Origin: Clostridiales bacterium | GTDB taxonomy: Bacteria > Bacillota > Clostridia > Lachnospirales > Lachnospiraceae | DNA: 19,622 bases | Assembly (NCBI GenBank): GCA_021204765.1 | Contig: JAJPYU010000189.1 | Location: 1 to 19,622, forward strand | Direction of reading: 5' to 3' | Shown here: positions 1-6,498 of the stretch, piece by piece | How positions within the stretch are numbered: position 1 is the stretch's first letter | Layout: each line of letters begins with the position of its first letter | Translations under genes and position numbers: made by a program | Notes under the pieces: generated by a model | Databases searched by the model: none | What the model saw: the letters and a program-made list of their open reading frames with translations, nothing else | Told to the model about the DNA's origin: nothing

Positions 1-103
1 TGAAAAATACGGAATAAATGTTACTATAAGAAGGGAAATGGGACGTGATATAGAAGGTGCCTGCGGGCAGCTTCGCAGACGATTCTCAGAAAGGCAGGAT
101 TAA
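1..103 (+). CDS. rlmN: 23S rRNA (adenine2503-C2) methyltransferase RlmN, 3' end only
   Basis: Only the C-terminal 33 residues are in the window. The reading frame starts at base 2 and ends at TAA 101-103. The translated tail contains REMGRDIEGACGQLRRRF, which is the conserved end of RlmN, the radical-SAM enzyme that methylates A2503 of 23S rRNA and A37 of some tRNAs. The Cys in GACGQL matches the methyl-carrying catalytic cysteine near the family's C terminus. The gene lies 5 bases upstream of prpC, as in many Firmicutes where rlmN, prpC and prkC form one operon. The identity rests on this short but distinctive tail. Confidence 0.9.
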   Translation, partial: EKYGINVTIRREMGRDIEGACGQLRRRFSERQD

Positions 104-108
104 GGAAT

Positions 109-843
109 ATGGAAGTTTGTTCCCTGACCGATATCGGCATCAGGCGGGAGATGAATCAGGATTATTTTTATTCATCTGAAGATCCCGTAGGCGCACTGCC
201 GAATCTTTTTATAGTTGCAGACGGTATGGGAGGCCACAGCGCCGGTGATTTAGCATCCCGGCATGTGGTAGAGGTTATGACCGCTGTGATTCAGAAGACG
301 GGCGAGGGCGAGCCTGCTGATATTTTACAGGATGCGCTGCGTCAGGCAAATGAGTCGCTACGGGCTTACGCTGACACCCACCCTGAGAAAAAGGGCATGG
401 GTACCACGGTGGTGGCAGCTGTTCTGGAGGGACATCGCCTGACTGTCATGAATATAGGCGACAGCAGGCTTTACCTGGTCGGTAAGGAAGAGATCCGGCA
501 GATCAGCGAGGATCACTCACTGGTTCAGGAGATGGTGCGCCGCGGCGAGATAGACGAGGAGATCGCCCGCATCCATCCGGATCGGAATATTATCACCAGG
601 GCAGTGGGAACCGGGGAGAATTCCAGTCCTGACATTTTCCATAAGACTCTGCAGGCCGGTGACAGGGTGCTGCTGTGCACCGACGGCCTGACAAATATGG
701 TTGAGGATTCCGAGATCCTTGATATTTTAAACGGCCCCGGTACTCTGGTGGGGCACACAGAGTATCTGGTGGAACTTGCAAATAAGCACGGCGGGAAAGA
801 CAATATCACGGTCATTGTCGTGGATCCTGAGTTTGAGAGGTAA
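109..843 (+). CDS. prpC: PP2C-family serine/threonine protein phosphatase
   Basis: Metal-dependent PPM/PP2C phosphatase of 244 residues, the usual size for the bacterial single-domain form, with no membrane segment. Metal-site motifs are in order: NQD at 16-18, VADGMGGH at 36-43, GTT at 98-100, GDSR at 117-120, DHS at 135-137, TDG at 191-193 and KDN at 230-232. In this family the enzyme reverses phosphorylation by the PASTA kinase encoded next door, acting on cell-wall and translation targets. It starts 5 bases after rlmN and ends 5 bases before prkC, so the genes are probably co-transcribed. The start has AAGGA close upstream. Confidence 0.93.
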   Translation: MEVCSLTDIGIRREMNQDYFYSSEDPVGALPNLFIVADGMGGHSAGDLASRHVVEVMTAVIQKTGEGEPADILQDALRQANESLRAYADTHPEKKGMGTTVVAAVLEGHRLTVMNIGDSRLYLVGKEEIRQISEDHSLVQEMVRRGEIDEEIARIHPDRNIITRAVGTGENSSPDIFHKTLQAGDRVLLCTDGLTNMVEDSEILDILNGPGTLVGHTEYLVELANKHGGKDNITVIVVDPEFER

Positions 844-848
844 ATGAA

Positions 849-2924
849 ATGATACAGACTGGAATGATCATTGCCGGACGGTATGAAGTGCAGGGACTGA
901 TCGGTGCAGGCGGTATGGCAAATGTTTATAAGGCTGTGGATCACACCCTGGGCAGGACTGTGGCTATCAAGGTCTTAAAGGACGAGTATTCCACGGACAG
1001 CGCTTTTGTGGATAAATTTAAGGCAGAGGCCCACGCTGCGGCAGGCCTGGAGCATCCTAATATCGTAAATGTCTATGATGTAGGCTGCCACGAGGGATGC
1101 TACTATATCATAATGGAGTATGTCCAGGGAATCACCTTAAAGTCCTATATAGAGAAGAAAGGGAAGCTGAATTACCGGGAGACCTTAAGCATAGCCATCC
1201 AGGTGTCCAGGGGAATACAGGCGGCTCATGCAAAGGGCATTATCCACAGGGACATTAAGCCCCAGAATATCATTATTTCCACGGATGGGAAGGTGAAAGT
1301 CACTGATTTCGGCATCGCCCGCGCAGCCTCGGAGAATACCATACATTCCGATGTCATGGGCTCTGTACATTATGCCTCCCCGGAGCAGGCCAGGAACGGC
1401 TATGTCAGCACCCGCAGCGATATTTATTCCCTGGGAATAGTCATGTATGAGATGGTCACGGGGCGGGTGCCCTTTGACGGCGAGAGTTCTGTTGAAGTAG
1501 CCATAAAGCATCTGCAGGATGAGATGGTGGCTCCCAGCACCTATGCGCCGGATCTGCCCATCAGCCTGGAGAAGATCATTTTAAAATGTACCCAGAAGAG
1601 CCCTGACCGCCGCTATGAGAGCATGGACAGCCTCTTAAATGACCTGAGACGCTCCCTGCAGACTCCCTACGAGGACTTTGTGGTCATCTCAGCTATGAAT
1701 GACGGCAAGACAAGGGTCATCTCTGAGGAAGAGTCCAGGGAGATACAGGAGAGGGCAGTAGCCACCGGTTACGGACAGAATGTCGATGATGACGATGAGG
1801 ATAAAAAGGATAAGAAATACGCTTACATTTATGATGATGACGATGATGAGGACGATGAGGACGAGGGAGGTTTCTTCAACAAGCGCATGGAGAAAGTGGT
1901 CAGCATCCTTCGTATAGTTGTGCTCATTATCATCATTTTGATAGTAGTTTATATAATAGGCAGCTGGTTTGGCCTTATCAATTTCGGATTTTTAAAGAAT
2001 AAGTTTGGCAACAGTGATGAGCAGGTGGAGCAGGAGTCCGGCACCAACGAGATGATCAGCCTGCTGGGTATGACCCTTACCGAGGCCCAGAATGCCGTGG
2101 ATTATATGGGGATCACTGTTGTACAGAGCGGCACGGAAGCCTCCGATGAGTACGCTGTGGGACAGATTATTTCCCAGGATATAGCTGAGGGGGATATGGT
2201 GACAGAGGGCACAGTTGTGAATGTTGTGGTGGCTGCGGAGGCCGAGGCGGCTGAGGTCACAGTGCCTGACGTGGTTGGCTATACCTCCGATTCAGCCATG
2301 ACCTCACTGCAGGATATGGGATTCAATGTCTACAGGGAGTTCCAGTACAGCAGCACTATTGCCACAGGCCAGGTCATTTCCCAAAGTCCTGCGGCGGGCA
2401 GTACGGCCCATGAGGGCGACACAATTACCATCTATGTCAGCCAGGGGACAGAGTCCACTGTGGTACCTGATGTGCGGGGCAAGACTGAGAACGATGCCAG
2501 GACAGCCCTGGCCAATGCCAGCCTTAATACCGGCACCGTGACTCAGGATTACAGTGATTCCGTGGCTGAGGGCTCGGTCATCAGCCAGAGTGTGGCCGCA
2601 AATTCCACTGTCAGTGAGGGCACGTCCGTGGATCTGGTGGTCAGCAAGGGAAAGAAGATCACTACCTATTATATCAATTCTTCGATCAGCGCCCCGGATA
2701 ATGTGGATCTGCAGTATGCTAATATCACGCTGTATCTCTCCGAGAGCGATGAGGTCCTGGGTACATGGAGCAATGTTACCACTTTCCCCTACACTATCAA
2801 TGTGACCGGCATCACCGGAGGGACGGCAGGTACACTTATCATCGACTGGTATTACACGGATTCCGCCGGCGACACCCAGGTGTCTGAGCAGGAGGCCAGC
2901 GTGACTTTCAAACAGGAGCAGTAG
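849..2924 (+). CDS. prkC: PASTA-domain membrane serine/threonine kinase
   Basis: PrkC/Stk1-type kinase, 691 residues. The Hanks kinase domain spans about 10-270: glycine loop GAGGMANV at 19-26, catalytic lysine K41, HRD at 133-135 with D135, DFG at 153-155, and ASPEQ near 176-180. A very acidic juxtamembrane stretch (about 312-340, runs of Asp and Glu) precedes one membrane helix at about 352-372. Outside the cell there are a degenerate PASTA-like repeat (about 402-463) and two clear PASTA repeats (about 470-533 and 537-600), then a 90-residue beta-rich tail without a name I recognise. PASTA repeats are known to sense peptidoglycan fragments or lipid II. It sits 5 bases after its cognate phosphatase gene. 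Confidence 0.94.
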   Translation: MIQTGMIIAGRYEVQGLIGAGGMANVYKAVDHTLGRTVAIKVLKDEYSTDSAFVDKFKAEAHAAAGLEHPNIVNVYDVGCHEGCYYIIMEYVQGITLKSYIEKKGKLNYRETLSIAIQVSRGIQAAHAKGIIHRDIKPQNIIISTDGKVKVTDFGIARAASENTIHSDVMGSVHYASPEQARNGYVSTRSDIYSLGIVMYEMVTGRVPFDGESSVEVAIKHLQDEMVAPSTYAPDLPISLEKIILKCTQKSPDRRYESMDSLLNDLRRSLQTPYEDFVVISAMNDGKTRVISEEESREIQERAVATGYGQNVDDDDEDKKDKKYAYIYDDDDDEDDEDEGGFFNKRMEKVVSILRIVVLIIIILIVVYIIGSWFGLINFGFLKNKFGNSDEQVEQESGTNEMISLLGMTLTEAQNAVDYMGITVVQSGTEASDEYAVGQIISQDIAEGDMVTEGTVVNVVVAAEAEAAEVTVPDVVGYTSDSAMTSLQDMGFNVYREFQYSSTIATGQVISQSPAAGSTAHEGDTITIYVSQGTESTVVPDVRGKTENDARTALANASLNTGTVTQDYSDSVAEGSVISQSVAANSTVSEGTSVDLVVSKGKKITTYYINSSISAPDNVDLQYANITLYLSESDEVLGTWSNVTTFPYTINVTGITGGTAGTLIIDWYYTDSAGDTQVSEQEASVTFKQEQ

Positions 2925-2933
2925 AGAGATATT

Positions 2934-3857
2934 ATGAAACAGGGAAGAATTATAAAGGGTATCTCCGGATTCTACTATGTGCGCACTTTGGGATCTGATG
3001 TATATGAATGTAAAGCCAGGGGCTCTTTCCGCAATCAGGGGATCAAGCCCCTGGTTGGAGATATGGTGGAGATAGAGGTGGTCTCTGAGGAAGATAAGAC
3101 CGGGAATGTGATGAAGATTTCCCCCCGGGAAAATGCCCTGGTCCGTCCCACGGTGGCAAATGTGGATCAGGCCGTAATGGTCTTTGCCATGGCTCGTCCC
3201 AATCCGAATTTCAACATGCTGGATAAGCTTCTGGTGCTGGCAGGGCAGCAGGAGATTCCGGCGGTGATAGTGATGACGAAGACGGATCTGGTGGGTCCCG
3301 GAGATATAGAGAGAGTCCGGGACATATACCGGGCCAGTGAGTATCCTCTTGTTTTTTGCAGTACAGAGACAGGAGAGGGATTTGAGGATGTGAGATCTCT
3401 TCTTTCCGGTAAGACCAGCACTGTTGCCGGACCATCCGGAGCGGGAAAGTCCACCATGATAAATATCCTGGCACCCCATGCCCAGATGGAGACAGGGGAG
3501 ATCTCGAAGAAGATTAAAAGGGGGAAGAATACCACCCGCCACTGTGAGCTTATCGCCATAGATGATGAAAGCTTCATTGTGGACACACCCGGATTTTCCT
3601 CGCTTTCAGAGGATTGTTTTGTGCCGGAGCGTGAAGTGGGAAATGTGGGATTTATCCCGGTGACCTGTGAGAGCCTGGCGGGATTTTTCCCGGAGTTTTT
3701 AAAATACAGCGACGGTTGCCGCTTCCGGGGCTGCACCCATATACACGAGCCGGGCTGTGCCGTGAAGGATGCCCTGACCGAGGGGCTCATAAGTGACCGG
3801 CGTTACTTAAGCTATGAGCAGATTTTTACAGAATTAAAGGATAACAATCCATATTAA
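2934..3857 (+). CDS. rsgA: Ribosome small subunit-dependent GTPase RsgA
   Basis: RsgA (YjeQ) is a late 30S-subunit maturation GTPase, and this copy is full length (307 residues). An N-terminal OB fold is followed by the circularly permuted GTPase: G4 TKTD at 115-118, then the P-loop GPSGAGKST at 166-174, a TT pair near 200 (G2), and G3 DTPG at 217-220. The C-terminal zinc knuckle has C262, C267, H269 and C275. Compared with typical RsgA there appears to be a short extra loop (about 230-246) between DTPGFSSL and the zinc domain. It starts 9 bases after prkC, in the same presumed operon. Confidence 0.95.
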   Translation: MKQGRIIKGISGFYYVRTLGSDVYECKARGSFRNQGIKPLVGDMVEIEVVSEEDKTGNVMKISPRENALVRPTVANVDQAVMVFAMARPNPNFNMLDKLLVLAGQQEIPAVIVMTKTDLVGPGDIERVRDIYRASEYPLVFCSTETGEGFEDVRSLLSGKTSTVAGPSGAGKSTMINILAPHAQMETGEISKKIKRGKNTTRHCELIAIDDESFIVDTPGFSSLSEDCFVPEREVGNVGFIPVTCESLAGFFPEFLKYSDGCRFRGCTHIHEPGCAVKDALTEGLISDRRYLSYEQIFTELKDNNPY

Positions 3858-3868
3858 CGGAGGAGCCT

Positions 3869-4183
3869 ATGAATTGTTTGTCGCCGTCTATATTGTCAGC
3901 GGATTTTTCCAGACTGGGGGAGCAGATCAAAGCCTTAGACCGGGCCGGGGCCCAGTATGTCCATATTGATGTCATGGATGGGATGTTTGTGCCGAATATT
4001 TCCTTTGGGATACCCGTCATCCGTTCTATCAGGCCCTGCACGGATCGTACTGTTTATTCCATCAAAAAGAAGGATGTCCTGGCGGCCGGAGCCAATGTCA
4101 TAGTTTCCGGAAGTGCTGTTTTCAGGGGAGACATTGAGGAAAATGTCACCTCATTCCTGGATATAATGGAGGGCAGAGCATGA
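3869..4183 (+). pseudogene. rpe: Ribulose-phosphate 3-epimerase with large internal in-frame deletion
   Basis: Rpe interconverts ribulose-5-phosphate and xylulose-5-phosphate and is normally about 220 residues; this frame encodes 104. The first 54 or so residues are a normal Rpe N terminus (SPSILSADF, then HIDVMDG, then FGIPVIRSIRP). The last 40 are a normal Rpe C terminus (DVLAAGANVIVSGSAVF). The roughly 115 residues between, including the active-site Asp of the second half and the middle beta-alpha units, are absent, with the join near base 4050. The frame stays open, an AGGAGC ribosome binding site precedes it, and its TGA overlaps the thiN ATG. The product cannot form a TIM barrel alone, so I call it a pseudogene; a sequencing or assembly collapse is the alternative. 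Confidence 0.75.
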
Positions 4184-4827
4184 GAGCCCTTATTATCACC
4201 GGAGGTCATATAGATTTCGATTTCGGAAAGAATATTGCCGGACAGGAGGACTGGGACAGGGTGATCTCTGTTGATTCCGGTCTGCATTTCTGCCTGATGG
4301 CAGGGATCATGCCTGATGTGATACTGGGAGACTTTGACTCGGCCTATTCCTCTGTGGTGGAGTATTACCGGGGGCTGTGCCCTGAGAGGATGATCACATT
4401 TTCCCCGGAAAAGGATGAGACCGACACTGAGCTGGCCATTGACTGGGCCATAAAGAACGGCTTCTCCCGGATCAGCATACTCGGAGCCACAGGCAATCGC
4501 CTGGATCACGAGCTGGGGAATATCCAGCTGATGAAAAAGGCTATGGATGCCGGGGTGGAATGCTCACTGGTGGATTCCCACAATCTGATCAGGATGATAC
4601 GGGGAGGTATGAGGATTTCCCGGGATGGGCAGTTCGGAAAATATGTGTCTGTGATCCCATTTACACCTGAGGTCACGGGACTGACGCTTAGGGGCTTCAG
4701 GTACGAGGTGAATGATTTCACTCTGGTAAGCGGCAGCGCCAGGGGCATCAGCAATGAGATAAAGGATGAGGCGGCGGAGATTTCCTTTGATAAGGGGATA
4801 CTGCTTGTGATCGAGAGCAGGGATTAG
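4180..4827 (+). CDS. thiN: Thiamine pyrophosphokinase
   Basis: Transfers pyrophosphate from ATP to thiamine to make thiamine diphosphate in the cytoplasm. At 215 residues the length is normal. Family motifs are VDSGLHF at 31-37, VILGDFDS at 47-54 (metal and pyrophosphate site), DETDTE at 79-84 and GATGNRLDH at 102-110. The C-terminal thiamine-binding beta domain follows from about 145. The ATG overlaps the end of rpe in an ATGA arrangement, so translation is probably coupled to it. The rpe-thiN pairing is standard in Firmicutes. Confidence 0.92.
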   Translation: MRALIITGGHIDFDFGKNIAGQEDWDRVISVDSGLHFCLMAGIMPDVILGDFDSAYSSVVEYYRGLCPERMITFSPEKDETDTELAIDWAIKNGFSRISILGATGNRLDHELGNIQLMKKAMDAGVECSLVDSHNLIRMIRGGMRISRDGQFGKYVSVIPFTPEVTGLTLRGFRYEVNDFTLVSGSARGISNEIKDEAAEISFDKGILLVIESRD

Positions 4828-4928
4828 AAGAAAACTGTCTCGACGGCGATATTAAATGCGGGTGCCGCAATTGCATTTCAGGCATCAGCCGGTTGATGTC
4901 CGAAATATAACTTTACAGGAGACAGAGT

Positions 4929-5492
4929 ATGGAGAAAGTTGGTTATATGGGCATAGTGGGAAGCTTTTCGGAGGTGGCCGCGGGGGAGCTCATCAGGATG
5001 GCAGGGATGCCGGATGCAGAGCTTGTTCCCATGGTATGTTCACAGAATATACTGGATGCCCTCCGTGCCGGGGAAATAGACTACGGCGTTTTAGGAATCA
5101 CTAATACTACGGCGGGACCGGTTTCCGAGTTCGTGAAAGCTTTTGAGGGAGTGGAATACGAGAGCCTTGGCGATTATGTCCTTCCTATACATCACTGTGT
5201 GTTTATAAAGCCGGGAATGAAGGAAGAGGATATCACCCGGATAAGCTCACATCCACAGGCTTTTCGCCAGACAGATATTTACCGGGCGAATCACTGGCCC
5301 GACTGGAAAGAGGTGGAGGACGATGACACGGCTCTGGCGGCGGAGCATCTGGCGAGAGGAATCCTGCCTGAGAATACGGCGGTGATATGCAGCGCCAAAG
5401 GGGGAGCCGAGTGGGGGCTTGAGATGATCGCGGAAAATATCGAGGACTCCAGGACAAACCGGACTACGTTTAGACTGCTTAAATTAAAATGA
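4929..5492 (+). CDS. Stand-alone prephenate dehydratase-like protein
   Basis: 187 residues with the two-lobed prephenate dehydratase fold and no ACT domain. Recognisable landmarks are GSFSEVAA at 11-18, DYGVLGITNTTAG at 51-63 (aligns with the IENSxxG motif), SHPQAFRQ at 107-114, DDTALAAEHLA at 132-142, and NRTTF at 177-181 (aligns with NYTRF). True PheA enzymes decarboxylate and dehydrate prephenate to phenylpyruvate. Here the ENS triad reads TNT and the TRF arginine is Thr, so catalysis is not assured. The start is set by AGGAGAC upstream. It may be a divergent enzyme or a binding protein of the same fold; the family call is firm, the activity is not. Confidence 0.7.
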   Translation: MEKVGYMGIVGSFSEVAAGELIRMAGMPDAELVPMVCSQNILDALRAGEIDYGVLGITNTTAGPVSEFVKAFEGVEYESLGDYVLPIHHCVFIKPGMKEEDITRISSHPQAFRQTDIYRANHWPDWKEVEDDDTALAAEHLARGILPENTAVICSAKGGAEWGLEMIAENIEDSRTNRTTFRLLKLK

Positions 5493-5514
5493 TGATACCA
5501 GGGCCAGATAGGGT

Positions 5515-5608
5515 TGTAACGGATGCTTGCATCCAGTTACAGCCATTTGGTCTCCGCTACCGCTCCGGTCGGTTGCAAACACGAGTGCCACCGGCACTCA
5601 GCAACCCT
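5515..5608 (+). repeat. Structured intergenic repeat A, copy 1
   Basis: Three parts. Hairpin 1 pairs TGTAAC+GGATGC (5515-5526) with GCATCC and GTTACA (5529-5541). A conserved 22-base block lies at 5549-5570 (starts GGTCTCCGCT, ends GCTCCGGTC). Hairpin 2 is nested: GGTTGC (5571-5576) pairs with GCAACC (5601-5606), and GAGTGCC (5583-5589) pairs with GGCACTC (5593-5599). A second copy lies inverted at 6407-6498 with the same layout, the same 22-base block (one mismatch) and different stem sequences. No gene overlaps it. It is either a small mobile palindromic element or a structured RNA. Confidence 0.75.
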
Positions 5609-5655
5609 GCCCAAAACATGAGCAGGCAGCCATTTTTCGATGTCCGTTGCACTTA

Positions 5656-5718
5656 AATGCGGCTATAGTCATAGATTTTTGCCTGCAAGCAGTCAAAATC
5701 TTTGCCTATAGCCGCATT
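5656..5718. repeat. Large three-tier stem-loop
   Basis: A perfect 13-bp outer stem pairs AATGCGGCTATAG (5656-5668) with CTATAGCCGCATT (5706-5718). Inside it AGATTTT (5673-5679) pairs with AAAATCT (5695-5701), and CTGC (5683-5686) pairs with GCAG (5689-5692) around an AA loop. There is no T-run on either side, so it is a poor intrinsic terminator. It lies between repeat A and the tRNA promoter. No second copy was seen in this window. Confidence 0.7.
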
Positions 5719-5744
5719 CTCGTCGCTTATCGCTCATTTTCCTC

Positions 5745-5774
5745 TTGACATAAGGGAAAGCTCCGTATTATACT
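5745..5774 (+). promoter_or_regulatory. Strong sigma-A-type promoter for the tRNA-tmRNA locus
   Basis: TTGACA at 5745-5750 and TATACT at 5769-5774 are separated by 18 bases, close to consensus. Transcription would begin near 5781, about 27 bases before the tRNA. No equally good promoter is visible between the tRNA and tmRNA, so both may come from this one. Confidence 0.75.
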
Positions 5775-5807
5775 AATCTGGTCTGCAGGGGAACCTGCGC
5801 AGGACAT

Positions 5808-5881
5808 GGCGAGGTGGCTCAACTGGCTAGAGCGTCCGGTTCATACCCGGGAGGTTGAGAGTTCGAGTCTCTCCCTCGCTA
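5808..5881 (+). tRNA. tRNA-Met (anticodon CAT), elongator type
   Basis: A complete cloverleaf can be drawn. The acceptor GGCGAGG (5808-5814) pairs with CCTCGCT (5874-5880) and the discriminator is A5881; the first pair is a G-T wobble. The D stem is GCTC/GAGC, the anticodon stem TCCGG/CCGGG carries the loop TTCATAC, and the T stem GAGAG/CTCTC has the loop TTCGAGT. The anticodon is CAT. The three consecutive G-C pairs of an initiator anticodon stem are missing, so this is an elongator; tRNA-Ile2, whose CAT is modified to lysidine, cannot be fully excluded. The 3' CCA is not encoded. Confidence 0.9.
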
Positions 5882-5887
5882 CTTTCA

Positions 5888-5936
5888 TGAAAGCCGATAG
5901 CCGGATTACGAAATCTGGCAGAGCAACCGGCTTTCA
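5888..5936. repeat. Inverted repeat between tRNA and tmRNA
   Basis: TGAAAGCCG (5888-5896) and CGGCTTTCA (5928-5936) form a perfect 9-bp stem. A competing AGCCGG/CCGGCT pairing uses the same right arm. There is no T-tract after it, so it is more likely a processing or folding element of a shared tRNA-tmRNA precursor than a terminator. Confidence 0.5.
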
Positions 5937-5986
5937 TTGTGTGGAGTGTCAGATCTTTGGCAGCCATATATCTCGAGTTCAATATC

Positions 5987-6326
5987 GGGGATGTACTGGT
6001 TTCGACGGGGTTTTTGAAGTCGGAGAAGCGAGCCGCATGGGATGCGTTAAATGCCAACCTTAAACTAAACGCTAAAGATCAGAAATTAGCACTGGCTGCT
6101 TAAAGCAGCCTGTCCGCCCAAAGCCACCCACAGCTTTGGATACGGGCATCATCAAATGTGGGAAACGACGCAGGCAAAGCTTTGAGCCTGTGGGCGTATT
6201 ATGAAGCTACTGACACTGTGAACCCGTTGCCGGGTGCATGGCAGAGGGAATGATAAAACGGCAACTACGCTCGTAGAAGTACGATGGACAGGATTTCGGA
6301 CAGGGGTTCGATTCCCCTCATCTCCA
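5987..6326 (+). ncRNA. ssrA: Transfer-messenger RNA (tmRNA)
   Basis: One-piece tmRNA of about 340 bases that rescues stalled ribosomes with SmpB. The tRNA-like ends pair: GGGGATG (5987-5993) with CATCTCC (6319-6325), followed by A6326. The 5' part carries the family sequence TACTGGTTTCGACGGGGT and the 3' part the T-arm loop GGTTCGATTCCCC. The tag frame reads GCT at 6071 through GCT at 6100 and stop TAA 6101-6103, giving AKDQKLALAA. It ends in the ALAA degron seen across Firmicutes. The stop codon lies in a GGCTGC/GCAGCC hairpin. The exact resume codon is inferred from pattern; a longer tag in the same frame is possible. Confidence 0.95.
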
Positions 6327-6331
6327 TGAAG

Positions 6332-6360
6332 ACCGGAGGCGATAAGCCTCCGGTTTTTTT
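6332..6360 (+). terminator. Intrinsic terminator of ssrA
   Basis: ACCGGAGGC (6332-6340), loop GATAA and GCCTCCGGT (6346-6354) form a perfect 9-bp stem running directly into seven T residues (6354-6360). It begins 5 bases after the mature tmRNA end. Confidence 0.92.
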
Positions 6361-6394
6361 GTGATAGGAAACTTCGTCTCCTATCACAAAAAAA
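6354..6394. repeat. Perfect 16-bp inverted repeat overlapping the ssrA terminator T-tract
   Basis: Seven T plus GTGATAGGA (6354-6369) pair exactly with TCCTATCAC plus seven A (6379-6394) around a 9-base loop. The left T-run is the U-tract of the ssrA terminator. The right A-run is directly followed by the first base of the repeat A copy 2 region. On either strand the hairpin has no further T-run behind it, so it may act only as a back-up structure or as the boundary of an inserted element. Confidence 0.65.
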
Positions 6395-6498
6395 CGCTCC
6401 GCGAGGGTGCTAGACGTCCGGGGGACGTCTGTTTAGCACGGACCGGAGCGGCAGCGGAGACCAGATATCTTGAATTGGATGCGGGCATTCAATTCAAG
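6395..6498 (-). repeat. Structured intergenic repeat A, copy 2 (inverted)
   Basis: Read on the minus strand this has the same order as copy 1. Hairpin 1 is at 6469-6498 (plus-strand arms CTTGAATT+GGATGC and GCATTC+AATTCAAG), the 22-base block is at 6441-6462, and the nested hairpin 2 is at 6407-6439 (GTGCTA with TAGCAC, GACGTCC with GGACGTC). CGCTCCG at 6395-6401 can also pair with CGGAGCG at 6444-6450, a pairing that copy 1 lacks. Except for the GGATGC core, the stems differ in sequence from copy 1 while pairing is kept. The last bases overlap the 3' end of the esterase pseudogene. Confidence 0.72.

Noticed and set aside
2304..3542. A 412-codon open frame on the minus strand.
   Set aside because: It lies antisense to prkC and rsgA, both with full domain evidence; its translation shows low-complexity His/Leu-rich sequence without any domain.
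4856..5104. An open frame overlapping the start of the prephenate dehydratase-like gene.
   Set aside because: Different frame, no domain; the gene at 4929 has a good ribosome binding site and clear motifs.
5527..5748. A 73-codon plus-strand open frame in the intergenic region.
   Set aside because: It runs through the repeat A copy and the large stem-loop and has no ribosome binding site; the structure explains the sequence.
5806..6063. Open frames on both strands over the tRNA and tmRNA.
   Set aside because: They overlap well-supported RNA genes.
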